Assembly (NCBI RefSeq): GCF_014851565.1
Contig: NZ_JACVAA010000009.1
Coordinates: 116,751 to 180,750, forward strand
Direction of reading: 5' to 3'
DNA from: Pseudomonas sp. PDM15
Lineage (GTDB): Bacteria > Pseudomonadota > Gammaproteobacteria > Pseudomonadales > Pseudomonadaceae
Length of the DNA: 64,000 nucleotides
In this document: positions 44,579-53,327 of the stretch, one piece after another
Numbering within the stretch: position 1 is the first letter of the stretch
Layout of the letters: each line of letters opens with the position of its first letter
Translations under genes and position numbers: made by a program
The notes under the pieces: model-generated
The model's input: only the letters and a program-made list of their open reading frames with translations
Told to the model about the DNA's origin: nothing
The model's database searches: none

Positions 44579-45310
44579 GTGAGTAAGCAGCCACGCAATC
44601 TGCGTGATCGATCCGATATCGCCGTCGATGCGGTGTCCAAGCTGGTCGAAGCGCTACAGCACAACCAGAATGTTGCCCTGGCGGAGCTTCGGCTGTCGGC
44701 CATTGATGCCCGCCGCGGCGATGTCGAAAAGGATGTCGAGCGTACGGCCGAGATGATCGAGGCTTTGCAGCAGCGCATGGTGGAAATGCAGGGTGAGATG
44801 GAAAGGCTGGCCGCCTCTCGTGAGGAGGTGCATTCGTGGCTGGAAGCAAATCCTCGCTTCGACAGTGCTCCGCTGGAGGTTTCCCTGAACTCTGCCGTTG
44901 CTGCCTCTGCGAGCGCCGGCGGCCACGAGGCCGCGATCAATGCTGAGCCTGTGCCTGAGGCCCTGAGCGCTACAGAGGAGTTGCGGCAGGTCTTTGAGCG
45001 CGCAGATGTTGAAAGCCCCCTCACGTCCTCTGCTGTTCTTCCCACTGCAGCCCAGGAGGCTGCCCCTGACTCGCTGGACGCGCCTCAACCTTTGACCGCG
45101 GATGATCTTGATGACATGCCTGGTTTTGGCGACCCCGAGCTGATTTATGGGGGCGTCGATGAGGTTGAAGGGTTCGACACCTTGAGCGCCGGGAATGACC
45201 AGGTTGTCGACGGATTGGATGGTCAGGTGCCGGGCTTTGACGATGATCTTCCGATCGCGCAGGAGACCCCCAAACAAGCGGCCGGAGGTGAATTCAACTT
45301 TGGTTTCTGA
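44579..45310 (+). CDS. Acidic coiled-coil protein
   Basis: 243 aa from GTG 44579 with AAGGAGG upstream, 11 bp after the helicase. Residues ~40-85 form a heptad-like coiled coil (EKDVERTAEMIEALQQRMVE). The C-terminal half is very acidic and Pro/Ala-rich, ending in a phenylalanine-bearing tail (GGEFNFGF). Might be a helicase accessory protein; no family recognised. Confidence 0.65.
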   Translation: MSKQPRNLRDRSDIAVDAVSKLVEALQHNQNVALAELRLSAIDARRGDVEKDVERTAEMIEALQQRMVEMQGEMERLAASREEVHSWLEANPRFDSAPLEVSLNSAVAASASAGGHEAAINAEPVPEALSATEELRQVFERADVESPLTSSAVLPTAAQEAAPDSLDAPQPLTADDLDDMPGFGDPELIYGGVDEVEGFDTLSAGNDQVVDGLDGQVPGFDDDLPIAQETPKQAAGGEFNFGF

Positions 45311-45329
45311 TTGCCGCAATTCGCTTTCA

Positions 45330-45510
45330 TATGTTTGCTTTACGCATTGCAATAGTATAAGGTCTGTGTAGTGTTCTTGGTGTGTGGTTGTCTCTGGATG
45401 TGACGCAGACCCTCCCCGCCGCGTTCCCGGGGTTCACCCATCCATTACCAAGTGCGCCCTTGTGCCTGCCTTTCCCCCGGCGGGCATTTTTTTATCTCAA
45501 GGGGTGACCG
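45330..45510 (+). promoter_or_regulatory. Leader with terminator-like hairpin before the ATPase gene
   Basis: A promoter-like segment (TTTACG...TAGTATAAG, about 45341-45361) is followed by ~100 nt of GC-rich untranslated sequence and a hairpin with a T-run at 45464-45493. The next start codon is only 17 bp further on. A terminator inside the leader, this close to the gene, suggests transcription attenuation or antitermination. It could equally be the terminator of the upstream operon. Known riboswitch classes were not recognised. Confidence 0.45.
45464..45493 (+). terminator. Intrinsic terminator/attenuator
   Basis: GCCTGCC-TTTCCCCC-GGCGGGC stem with one G-U pair, followed by ATTTTTTT. Confidence 0.65.
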
Positions 45511-47025
45511 ATGAAAGTGAATTGGGGCTTAGATGCCGGCGCGTTGAGCAGAAAACCTTCCCAGCAGGTGGAGGTGTCGCTGGATACGTTGCTTGCGGTG
45601 AATGGGCACACTCTGCTGGTGGGCATGTCCGGTGCTGGCAAGACGTTCCAGCTGAAAAAGATGGTGCGGCAGATGTCGCGTTCGGCTGAGCAGGCCGGTG
45701 AGCCGATCCCAAAGTTCTATGTCTTCGATGTCCATGGCGATATCGATATTGCTGACGCATCGACGGTTCTGTTCAGCGAGCAGACCAAGTGGGGCCTGAA
45801 CCCGTTGAGGGTCAATCCCGACCCCCATTTCGGGGGCATCCGCAAGCGCGTGCAAGGGTTCGTCTCGACGGTGAATCGCGTCATGCGAACGCTTGGCCCG
45901 AAGCAAGAGGCGGCGCTGCGCAATATCCTTCACGATGTGTATGCCAAGCACGGCTTCAACCAGGATGATCCCACCACCTGGACGATCAAGGATGACGCTA
46001 AGCAGCTGGTCTCTGAGGGTGGGGATAATCGCTTCTACATTGATGTGCCGATCGATGAGAAGGATGAGGCGAAAGCCCTCGGTGCTCGTTGGGACGGCAC
46101 AGCCAAGTCATGGTTCATCCCGTCTGGTGAATACACCGGAGCTATCACTCGCTGGCCTCCGAAGATGACCGACAGGGTTCATCCCTCGATCACGGACGTG
46201 CTCAGGATGGCTCGCAACGTCCTGCAGCAGCTGTTCCTCGGCACCGGGATGAAGGCGATCACCAACCTGGAGGTTGCTAACCGCGCAGCAGCGGCTTATC
46301 AGCGCAAGCTGCTTGAGGCCCTTCGCCGCGGTGAGAAGGCCTTCGAAGATGAAAAGCTGAAGGCTGACCTTGAAAAGGCGAAGGCCAAGGCGATCGAGAC
46401 TTTCAGCGAGTACGCCGAGTCAATCGTGACCGGGCGCGAGCTGGATTGCGTGATGAAGTACGACAGCACGGACGTGCTGAAGTCGGTCGTCGATCGCCTG
46501 GAGAATCTCGACAGCATCGGGATCTTCAAGGCTGAGCCGCCTCCTTTTGACCCGAACGCGAATGTCTGGCGCTACAACATCAAGCCGCTGTCCATGGAAG
46601 AGCGGAAACTGTTTGTCCTGTTCCGCCTGGAGGAGTTGTTTCTCCAGGCTGTTCAGCGAGGCGAGACTAAGTACATCCACGACGTGCTCATCATCGACGA
46701 GGCCCACATCTACGCGGACGATGACCCCGACAACATCATCAACACGATCGCGAAGGAGGCCAGGAAGTTTGGCGTTGCGATGGTGTGCGCCAGTCAATCG
46801 CCCACGCACTTCCCGGATGACTTCATTGCGTCAGTGGCGACCAAGGTGATTCTCGGCATCGACGAGATGTACTGGCGTAGCTCGGCGACGAAGATGCGCG
46901 TATCCGAGGACGCGCTGAAGTGGGTTAAGCCGAAGAGATCCATGCTGGTACAGATGAAGACATCGGGTGAAACCAAGAATGATTGGCGTTGGGTTGTGAT
47001 CCCCCCAGAGGCCGCGGCGGCGTAG
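45511..47025 (+). CDS. HerA/VirB4-like ATPase with an inserted DUF5710-like domain
   Basis: 504 aa; AAGGGGTG precedes ATG 45511. Walker A GMSGAGKT at residues 38-45, Walker B LIIDEAH (~393-399) and a CASQSP segment (~430) mark a RecA-like ATPase of the HerA/conjugative pump class. Between them, at ~173-216, lies a DUF5710-like module: FYIDVPIDEKDEAKALGARW, then WFIPSGE and ITRWP. That module is normally found in plasmid and phage DNA-processing proteins, so it may guide the ATPase to nucleic acid. A VirD4-type coupling role or a DNA-translocase role are both possible. Confidence 0.75.
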   Translation: MKVNWGLDAGALSRKPSQQVEVSLDTLLAVNGHTLLVGMSGAGKTFQLKKMVRQMSRSAEQAGEPIPKFYVFDVHGDIDIADASTVLFSEQTKWGLNPLRVNPDPHFGGIRKRVQGFVSTVNRVMRTLGPKQEAALRNILHDVYAKHGFNQDDPTTWTIKDDAKQLVSEGGDNRFYIDVPIDEKDEAKALGARWDGTAKSWFIPSGEYTGAITRWPPKMTDRVHPSITDVLRMARNVLQQLFLGTGMKAITNLEVANRAAAAYQRKLLEALRRGEKAFEDEKLKADLEKAKAKAIETFSEYAESIVTGRELDCVMKYDSTDVLKSVVDRLENLDSIGIFKAEPPPFDPNANVWRYNIKPLSMEERKLFVLFRLEELFLQAVQRGETKYIHDVLIIDEAHIYADDDPDNIINTIAKEARKFGVAMVCASQSPTHFPDDFIASVATKVILGIDEMYWRSSATKMRVSEDALKWVKPKRSMLVQMKTSGETKNDWRWVVIPPEAAAA

Positions 47026-47044
47026 CATCCATCGGCAGACGCAA

Positions 47045-47070
47045 GAAAAGGCCCCTCGGGGCCTTTTCTT
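47045..47070. terminator. Bidirectional terminator
   Basis: GAAAAGGCCCC-TC-GGGGCCTTTTC perfect stem between convergent genes. Confidence 0.88.
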
Positions 47071-47081
47071 TTGGCTTGGAA

Positions 47082-47540
47082 TCAACTCGGCTCAGGTGCC
47101 TGGGGTGGAGGAGGTGTGTCCTGGGCGTGATCGTCCTGGCGCAGGCCAGGGTGTCTCTGCCACCAAGTTCGAACGATGTCTGCAGGTACGTTTGCGCAGC
47201 CCTGCAGATCGCCTATGGTCAGCCTCCTCGTGAATCGTCGATCCTGCCAGGATTGACTGGCTGGCATGGTCGAGAGGTTCGCTGGTATCAGCCAGCTCAG
47301 CGCCTGGTGAGCTGTGTGGAACTGACGTGAGCCGTTGTAGCCGAGCGCCGGACCCACCTTCAGCCCCACGATGCGGGATCGTTCGCGGGGACTCAGGCTT
47401 TCGAGAAGCGTGATCAGTGGGGATGATGGCTTGGCCACGGAGGGAAGCGTCCCCGTGGCCAGAAAGCGACTCATTGCCCCGGGGCGCTTCATCAGGAGCG
47501 AAAGCGATCTTTGATCAATGGGCCTGCGCATGGGGTTCAC
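47082..47540 (-). CDS. Unknown protein downstream of dsbC
   Basis: 152 aa from GTG 47540 (ATG 47531 is an alternative), overlapping the end of dsbC. Basic and soluble, with a Pro-rich C-terminus. Contains a GLKVGPALGYNGSRQFHTA stretch that resembles no family I can name. Last gene of a leftward unit with dsbC and a 90-aa protein. Confidence 0.6.
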   Translation of the reverse strand: MNPMRRPIDQRSLSLLMKRPGAMSRFLATGTLPSVAKPSSPLITLLESLSPRERSRIVGLKVGPALGYNGSRQFHTAHQALSWLIPANLSTMPASQSWQDRRFTRRLTIGDLQGCANVPADIVRTWWQRHPGLRQDDHAQDTPPPPQAPEPS

Positions 47541-48297
47541 TTCGGCTTGCTGCTTTCAGTGCTTTCTCGATCAGATCGTCAGAGCTGCCGGATTGAGAGG
47601 TCCCGTCGGCAAAGAGGATGTGTGGAGTGCCTTGTAGCTGAACGTCGCGACCGAAGACCTGATAGCGATCCAGGATCTTTTCACCGCACTCAGCTTTTTC
47701 CAGCTTCTTGCCTGCAATAGCCTCATCGAGCGATTTCTTCCGGTCCCCGGTGGAGCACCAGATATTGCTCATCGTGTTCCAGGCGCTGCCTTGCCGGCCG
47801 CCGCGGACGAAAGGCAGATAGCGAACTTCAATGCCGGCGGCATTCAGTTTGCTGACCTCGGTATGAAGCTTCTGGCAGTAGGTGCAGTCCACGTCAGTCA
47901 TGACGTAGATGTAGCTCTTGGCCGGCTCGGCAGTGGCATAAGTGATGTAGTCGTTGGGCTGGATCTTGCCGAGCTGCTCTAGGTTCGCCCGATCCATGGA
48001 TACCTGGGTCTTGTCGGTAATCTCCGTTCCGTCGACAGAGAAGAGTCGGCCGAGCAGGATGGCCTGGGTGCCTGGGCGGCTGTACACGATCGTTCCGCTA
48101 TCCAGCCGGATTTCGCACAGGTCAAGTTCCCCGGCCGGTGCGACGGTGGTGACCTCGCTGGCCTGGCCGGTGCTTGCGCTCAGCGCCGCGGTTAGCCAGC
48201 TGTACTCGCTGGCGGTTCCGCAAGCGGGTTCGGCGGCCTGCGCCAGGTGGGCGCTTGCTGCGGTGCTCAACAGCGCAGCCATCAGGATTTTCTTCAT
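47515..48297 (-). CDS. dsbC: DsbC-like disulfide isomerase
   Basis: 260 aa from ATG 48297; a longer frame exists but the signal peptide starts here (MKKILMAALLSTAASAHLAQA). An N-terminal dimerisation domain precedes the thioredoxin domain, with CTYC at 138-141 and a cis-proline in QGTPHILF (~232). DsbC isomerises wrong disulfides in periplasmic proteins. Conjugative plasmids carry such proteins to fold Cys-containing pilus and envelope components; the shufflon and small secreted proteins here contain many cysteines. Confidence 0.9.
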   Translation of the reverse strand: MKKILMAALLSTAASAHLAQAAEPACGTASEYSWLTAALSASTGQASEVTTVAPAGELDLCEIRLDSGTIVYSRPGTQAILLGRLFSVDGTEITDKTQVSMDRANLEQLGKIQPNDYITYATAEPAKSYIYVMTDVDCTYCQKLHTEVSKLNAAGIEVRYLPFVRGGRQGSAWNTMSNIWCSTGDRKKSLDEAIAGKKLEKAECGEKILDRYQVFGRDVQLQGTPHILFADGTSQSGSSDDLIEKALKAASRSEPHAQAH

Positions 48298-48566
48298 AGT
48301 GAGTCCTCGGGATTGTTTGTTTGGCGGAGCGGAGTGAAAAGCCAGGGCGCCGAAGCTTCCCTGACGATGAAAGCCTTTACGCCCATCTGGCGGAGCCTTT
48401 TGGCTCTGTATACCGCGGCTGACTCTTCGAGAAACGCCGATGCATCGCATGGGCGCTCAACAAAGCCTGTGCGGTTTGACCAGAACCGTTTGAAGCGCGG
48501 GGCGCCAAGATCTTCGGGTTCAATCCCGATGATCAGCTGAATGAGCGGCGGCGGGTTCGCGGACAT
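48294..48566 (-). CDS. Small unknown protein upstream of dsbC
   Basis: 90 aa from ATG 48566, stop overlapping the dsbC start (ATGA). Soluble; contains LIIGIEPEDLGAPRFKRFW and basic helices (ESAAVYRAKRLRQMG). No family recognised. Heads the three-gene dsbC unit. Confidence 0.6.
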   Translation of the reverse strand: MSANPPPLIQLIIGIEPEDLGAPRFKRFWSNRTGFVERPCDASAFLEESAAVYRAKRLRQMGVKAFIVREASAPWLFTPLRQTNNPEDSL

Positions 48567-48702
48567 ATTGCGGTCGGCTCGGTTGTTTGCTAGCGTGTAT
48601 ATGGAAATATAACATCGCTTGCGGTTGCCGGCTACTGAGAAAGCGCCGACAATCGCGCCGCCCACGGGGATGGGCAGTGATCGACACCAGGAGCAGTCAG
48701 GA

Positions 48703-50508
48703 ATGAAGATGCTGAACGGCGCAGTACGGAAAGGGGTGGCTATGACGCTGATGGCCCTGCAGCTGGTGGGCTGCGCGTCCATGGGGCAGGTGTCCGGCGG
48801 GCTTGGCGGTTTGTTGCCGACCAGCCCGGATCACAAGGGGGCTTTGTCTGACGCCCAACAAACTGAGGCACGCATTGCGCGATCGATCTCCCAGAGCGTG
48901 GCCACCGGCAAAGTCGGCTATTCCCAGCCGGAGTATCAGCGCCGCCTCGCCCGTTTCAATAGTGCCCGCAACGCTGTCGAATTGGCTGGCACGAACTACA
49001 CCCGTGAACAGTTCATTGAGCTTTCCACCTCGCTGACAGAGCTGCTGCAGTACGTCGACCTGATTGAGTCCGGTTCCGTCCGTTCATCACAAGGCATGAA
49101 GCCTCAGCGGATCCAGTCCTCCTACCAGATTCAGCCGGGGCAGACAGCCTACCTGAGCTTCAACGGCTATTGCCTGAAGGCTGGCCCTGATCGTCCTTAC
49201 GCTGGCGAGGCGATGCAGTTGATCACCCCTGATGCTGTTTGGTCGCCTGAGTACAAGACCATCTACCGTAACCTCATCCAGCAGAACCGGCTGGGGGAGC
49301 CGACCCCGACAAAGCGCTATCAAGGTGAGCAGGGTGATTTGCAGATTGCCATATGGACGCTCCAAGGGCTGAACGATGGCCTGCTTAATCCGAACCTGTC
49401 CAAGGCGCTCTCCGATAAACAGAAGCAGATGCTGTTTCAGGCGGGTTTGCCGCCACAGAAGCTTGCTGTACAGCAGCTGGGTACTTCATTGGTAGAGACC
49501 GCCCTGCCAGGCTTTGGAGCCAGCATGCAAGGGCAGGGTATTGGTGGCGCTGTTAACGCCATCAGTAGCACGCTCGGCCGCCAAGCCATGACTCAGGCCG
49601 GCGGTTCCGATCTGATGAGAAGTGCCCAAGGCTTTATCGACATCCCCAAGTTGCTCACCAACCCTCAGGTGCTGGGTAATCCCGCTGCTCTGGCTTCCAA
49701 CCTGAATAGCTGGGCATCCGCACCATCCGAACAGCAGGTTCGAACTACGCCAGATGCCCTGGATCAATACAGCTTGCTGGCTCCCGGCGTTGCCGCCCAG
49801 ACGATCTCAACAGGCCAGCTCGCGGGCAAGATCCAGGTAACGAACCTGTCCGGAAAGGTGTTCACGATGGCTCCCGGTCAGTACGTCGCCAATGCCAGGT
49901 CGAACACTCAGCCGGTAGGTCTATCCAACTGGGCTCTGGACAAGATGGCCAATGCCGTCGAGGTGGTGAAGAGCTCTGGTGACAGTGCGATTCGCCAAGC
50001 GCTGTTTGAGGATCTGCGGGGGTTTGCGGCGGATAAGGCATTCCAGGCTTTCGCCAACCCCAACAGCAATCTGCTGGGCTTTGCAAAGGGGCTCTTCAAG
50101 TCGAAGGTAACCCAGGATCTGGTAACCAGCGTCCCTGTTCTGGGTAATGTGGTGAGCCTGGGGATGATCCTGTCTGGCAAGAACCTGGATGGTTCGGATA
50201 TGAATGGCTACGACTATGCATCGGCGGCCATTGGTATGGTTCCGGTTGCCGGCAACATCGCCAAAGCGCTTGGTGGAAGCGCGCGCGTTGCAGCGCACGA
50301 GATCTCGCGTCTTGGCGGGCGTCTCCCCGCCGGTGCCGTCGATGCAGTCGACGCTGGCCTGCAGGTCTATGGCTCCAACACCTCCGAAGCGATCGCCGAG
50401 AGCACTCCGGGTTGGCTTACCAGGGAGTTCGATGCGATCGCCCGGGAGACCATTGCACAGTTGCCCGAAACCTCTCGGGCCGTGGCGGCGCGCGGAACGG
50501 TTCTGTGA
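48703..50508 (+). CDS. Large lipoprotein with a pre-toxin-like helical region
   Basis: 601 aa from ATG 48703. The lipobox LQLVGC ends at Cys24, so the protein is likely anchored in the outer membrane. The middle region is repetitive in Gln/Ala/Leu with no known domain. Residues ~475-550 (VPVLGNVVSLGMILSG, then YDYASAAIGMVPVAGNIAKA) resemble PT-TG pre-toxin regions of polymorphic toxins. Only ~60 residues follow, too short for most toxin domains. Its stop overlaps the next start (GTGA). Could be a transfer-pore lipoprotein or an unusual secreted effector. Confidence 0.65.
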   Translation: MKMLNGAVRKGVAMTLMALQLVGCASMGQVSGGLGGLLPTSPDHKGALSDAQQTEARIARSISQSVATGKVGYSQPEYQRRLARFNSARNAVELAGTNYTREQFIELSTSLTELLQYVDLIESGSVRSSQGMKPQRIQSSYQIQPGQTAYLSFNGYCLKAGPDRPYAGEAMQLITPDAVWSPEYKTIYRNLIQQNRLGEPTPTKRYQGEQGDLQIAIWTLQGLNDGLLNPNLSKALSDKQKQMLFQAGLPPQKLAVQQLGTSLVETALPGFGASMQGQGIGGAVNAISSTLGRQAMTQAGGSDLMRSAQGFIDIPKLLTNPQVLGNPAALASNLNSWASAPSEQQVRTTPDALDQYSLLAPGVAAQTISTGQLAGKIQVTNLSGKVFTMAPGQYVANARSNTQPVGLSNWALDKMANAVEVVKSSGDSAIRQALFEDLRGFAADKAFQAFANPNSNLLGFAKGLFKSKVTQDLVTSVPVLGNVVSLGMILSGKNLDGSDMNGYDYASAAIGMVPVAGNIAKALGGSARVAAHEISRLGGRLPAGAVDAVDAGLQVYGSNTSEAIAESTPGWLTREFDAIARETIAQLPETSRAVAARGTVL

Positions 50509-51161
50509 GGCTAGATTTCACGAGGCAGTTGGCGTTCGCGGCCCTCTGCCTCTTTTCTGCATCGTTATCCGCCGGCCAGGATGATCAACTCATTGAACAG
50601 CTTGGCGATCGCCTCTTGGATCGGGGAAGTGCCCCGGCCTATTCGATCCCCGTTGGCGATGGGATGCGACTCCTTGTTACCCAGTCCTTTAAGACCTACC
50701 CGGTCAGCGGAGACAGCTGGACTTCGGTGATGGCCTCCCTCAGGCGCTCCCCCCTTGATGTTCACGGCTCGATTGCATATGGGCTGACCCGGGCAGGATG
50801 GAATTGGACGTACCAGGTACTGGAGCAGGACAGGTTGTGCACGATCCACGGGTTTGATCTGGTGCTCGATCTCGTTGTGGTCTTGCCGGAGTTGGTCCGG
50901 TCTCGCTTGGCTCCTGAGGAGATGGCTCTTTGGAAGGAGTATGCCGATGGCGTGGCGCGGCATGAGCGGATCCACGCTCAGGATGCGCTGGATGTTGGTG
51001 TGCGCCTATTGAAGACGCTGGCCGAGATGCCAGGTGCTGCATCCTGCAGCGATCTGCAGGTACAGGTCGAGGGCGTTCATGCGCGCGAGATGGAGTGGTT
51101 TCAGGCCAGGGCCAGCGAGGTGGATGCACGGCGAATGGGTTTTCCTGCGCGCTTCCGGTGA
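50505..51161 (+). CDS. DUF922-like secreted Zn-protease
   Basis: 218 aa from GTG 50505, overlapping the lipoprotein stop; the longer ATG frame from 50412 lies inside the lipoprotein gene. The N-terminus is a signal peptide (RQLAFAALCLFSASLSAG). HERIH at ~153-157 is an HExxH-type zinc site, in the arrangement of DUF922 putative peptidases. Translational coupling implies it processes or partners the lipoprotein. Substrate unknown. Confidence 0.75.
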   Translation: MRLDFTRQLAFAALCLFSASLSAGQDDQLIEQLGDRLLDRGSAPAYSIPVGDGMRLLVTQSFKTYPVSGDSWTSVMASLRRSPLDVHGSIAYGLTRAGWNWTYQVLEQDRLCTIHGFDLVLDLVVVLPELVRSRLAPEEMALWKEYADGVARHERIHAQDALDVGVRLLKTLAEMPGAASCSDLQVQVEGVHAREMEWFQARASEVDARRMGFPARFR

Positions 51162-51235
51162 TCGCGACTGACGCCGGCGCCGTTTGGGCGTAGACTAGGA
51201 ACATGTATCTGAAATTACATCAATAGGGGGACGAC

Positions 51236-51748
51236 ATGTCGATGCTACGAACTGTATTCGCGCTTGTCGCACTTGCGCTTTCTACGCCGGCCTTGGCCTT
51301 TGCCGCTGACCTCGATTGGCAGTGGAATGATGCGGGGTCGGCAGGCTTTTATTCGGGCAGTATCAATCTCAATGGCGGCGCGGGCGGGAGCCCGTTTTCA
51401 CGCTACGATGTTGGCACGACGCCGAACATGACCAATGACACCGTTTCGACCCCGCCTGTGCTTTTGATGGCTGGCGGTGCCGATATCGATTTCCAGATCA
51501 GCAATACTGGCGTGGCCATCACCAAAAAGGTGTGTACGGCTCCCGCAGTGCTGGAGGTCTACGCGACGCCTGTCTCGGTGTGCGACAGCGGAACCGCGAA
51601 TAACCTGCAGGGGTTTTATGTGAGTGCAACCGACACGCCTACAACATTCACCCCGCAACTTTGGGTGCGCGTTGGCGGGGCGGGTTGGAAGCCTGTGGCA
51701 GCGAACAATGCCTGTGGGCGGCTTGAGGTCAAGCAGCTCTGCAAGTGA
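51236..51748 (+). CDS. Secreted protein of unknown function
   Basis: 170 aa with a clear signal peptide (MSMLRTVFALVALALSTPALAFA). The mature protein is Gly/Thr/Asn-rich and beta-like with four cysteines (VCTAP, VCDSG, ACGRL, LCK), probably in disulfides. GGGGGAC precedes the ATG. Its own promoter-like region and terminator suggest a single-gene unit. Surface or pilus-associated role is inferred from composition only. Confidence 0.7.
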   Translation: MSMLRTVFALVALALSTPALAFAADLDWQWNDAGSAGFYSGSINLNGGAGGSPFSRYDVGTTPNMTNDTVSTPPVLLMAGGADIDFQISNTGVAITKKVCTAPAVLEVYATPVSVCDSGTANNLQGFYVSATDTPTTFTPQLWVRVGGAGWKPVAANNACGRLEVKQLCK

Positions 51749-51764
51749 GTTGCCCGCAATGAAG

Positions 51765-51790
51765 AGCCCGGCAGTGCCGGGCTTTTTTGT
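51765..51790 (+). terminator. Terminator after the secreted protein gene
   Basis: AGCCCGGC-AGT-GCCGGGCT stem followed by TTTTTG. Confidence 0.85.
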
Positions 51791-51793
51791 GTC

Positions 51794-52564
51794 TCAACGG
51801 TAGGTAGGTGCCCCTCCAGCGTCATCCAGCTGAGTGTCCGGGCTGTCCTCGCGCAGGTCTTCGATCGCCTGGTTGCCGAGCTCGACAAGCCTGTTCTGCA
51901 GCAAGCGCGGTTCAACACCATGAAGCTCGCTGGGCTGGAAGCGAACGATCGCATGTCCTTCGAGGCGCAGCTGGTGAATGGCCTGGGCTGTAACGGCCTG
52001 AAGATGTTCCTCAATGAAGTCGGCGTCAGCCTCAATCATTTCATGGATCGCCTCCAGGGACGCATCCTCGTGGGCCGAGCACAGCTGAAGCCATTGCGGC
52101 AGCTCATCTGAATCGCCGGCCGAGAGATGGCATTGGTAGGCGGCGTAGAGTGTCTCGGTGTCGGGGGTGTCGATCGAATAGTAATTGGCGGTGGCCATCG
52201 CCAGTGCGCGGTGTCTGATGGAACCGTCGAAACTACCCTTCAGGTGCTTTAAGTAGCCATCGCTGATTTCTAGCGTGACTCCCTTCTCGCCAGCCCAGTA
52301 TTTAGTCTCGTCAGCGTGCTCATGCGCCTCGCGATAGTGCTCGAAGTCGCCGACACAGATGGCGAGTCCGGTCTCTTTGGACCGCAAGTAGGCTGAGAAA
52401 AACTCAGGCGTCTCGTTGTTGACTTCAATCCCCCAGCCGTGGCCAGGCGTGTGCACGCGCTTGACGCCTTCGATCTCTATCCGCTGCGCCTGCAGCGTTT
52501 CTGGAGCTCCTGGTGTGATGCGGGCGCCGTAGTTGATGTTTGGTGGGGTGTCGGTAGGTCGCAT
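51794..52564 (-). CDS. Unknown protein
   Basis: 256 aa from ATG 52564 with AAGGAG upstream. Soluble, acidic, histidine-rich in places (EHYREAHEHADE). No signal, membrane segment or motif recognised. Single leftward gene sharing the upstream region with the 215-aa gene that runs rightward. Confidence 0.65.
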   Translation of the reverse strand: MRPTDTPPNINYGARITPGAPETLQAQRIEIEGVKRVHTPGHGWGIEVNNETPEFFSAYLRSKETGLAICVGDFEHYREAHEHADETKYWAGEKGVTLEISDGYLKHLKGSFDGSIRHRALAMATANYYSIDTPDTETLYAAYQCHLSAGDSDELPQWLQLCSAHEDASLEAIHEMIEADADFIEEHLQAVTAQAIHQLRLEGHAIVRFQPSELHGVEPRLLQNRLVELGNQAIEDLREDSPDTQLDDAGGAPTYR

Positions 52565-52679
52565 GTCGTTCTCCTTACTGAAAATCTCCCTGCAAGTATT
52601 CGCACGCAATTACGATGGAATAACAAGCGTCATAATGTAGAATGGTCAAAGGATAACAGCATTTTTCAGAGGTCCTGCC

Positions 52680-53327
52680 ATGAGCATCCGAAAAACCTTC
52701 GCCGACTTTCACAATGCTTCGACGCTGATCGACGCGATGCGGTGGGCCAGAGGGGCAGGTCGCGAGATTGCCGAGGGCATTCCCTACTGGAGCGAGCTGG
52801 CCGGCCCGATGGGTGTGAATGTGACCCTTATGGCCGAGCCAGGGACTCCTGAGGAAGCCATTGAGGCCGCCGCTCGTGAGGTTGTCCAGAATCGAGATGT
52901 CGTCAATCTGGCCGTCATGGATTATTCAGATGAGCCGCATGCGCATTCGATGGTGTTCAACTTCGACGGCGGCCGCGAGTGCCTTGTTGAGGCAAACACC
53001 GCCGGAGTGTGTTGGCTCATTGGGGGTGGCCACTGGATGAATTTTGGCGATCGCCCGCGGCTGTTGCAGACTGACTGGGAAGGGGTGGCCATTGAGTGCC
53101 CGCAAGGGGCGGTTGCTCGTGCAACCTTCGAGTCTGGCGAGGTCGCCCTGGTTGGAGTCGAGGGAGTGGTGAAGGCGGAGGAGCGTCTATTCTCGCTGGT
53201 AATTGAGGTTGACGGCCGTCAGTTGAGGTCGGCACCGGTTACTTTTGAGCACCTCCTGGAGATGGCGCGTGCACCGCAACCTGTCGCCGAGTATCACCTG
53301 GACATGGCGCCTGAGGCTTCGATGTGA
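52680..53327 (+). CDS. Unknown protein
   Basis: 215 aa with AGAGGT before ATG 52680. Alternating strands and helices, no membrane segment. Its 3' end overlaps the convergent ART-like gene by 34 bp. No family recognised. Confidence 0.65.
   Translation: MSIRKTFADFHNASTLIDAMRWARGAGREIAEGIPYWSELAGPMGVNVTLMAEPGTPEEAIEAAAREVVQNRDVVNLAVMDYSDEPHAHSMVFNFDGGRECLVEANTAGVCWLIGGGHWMNFGDRPRLLQTDWEGVAIECPQGAVARATFESGEVALVGVEGVVKAEERLFSLVIEVDGRQLRSAPVTFEHLLEMARAPQPVAEYHLDMAPEASM

Noticed and set aside
50412..50504. Upstream extension of the DUF922-like gene to an ATG at 50412
   Set aside because: It would overlap the lipoprotein gene by ~97 bp; the GTG at 50505 gives a proper signal peptide and GTGA coupling.
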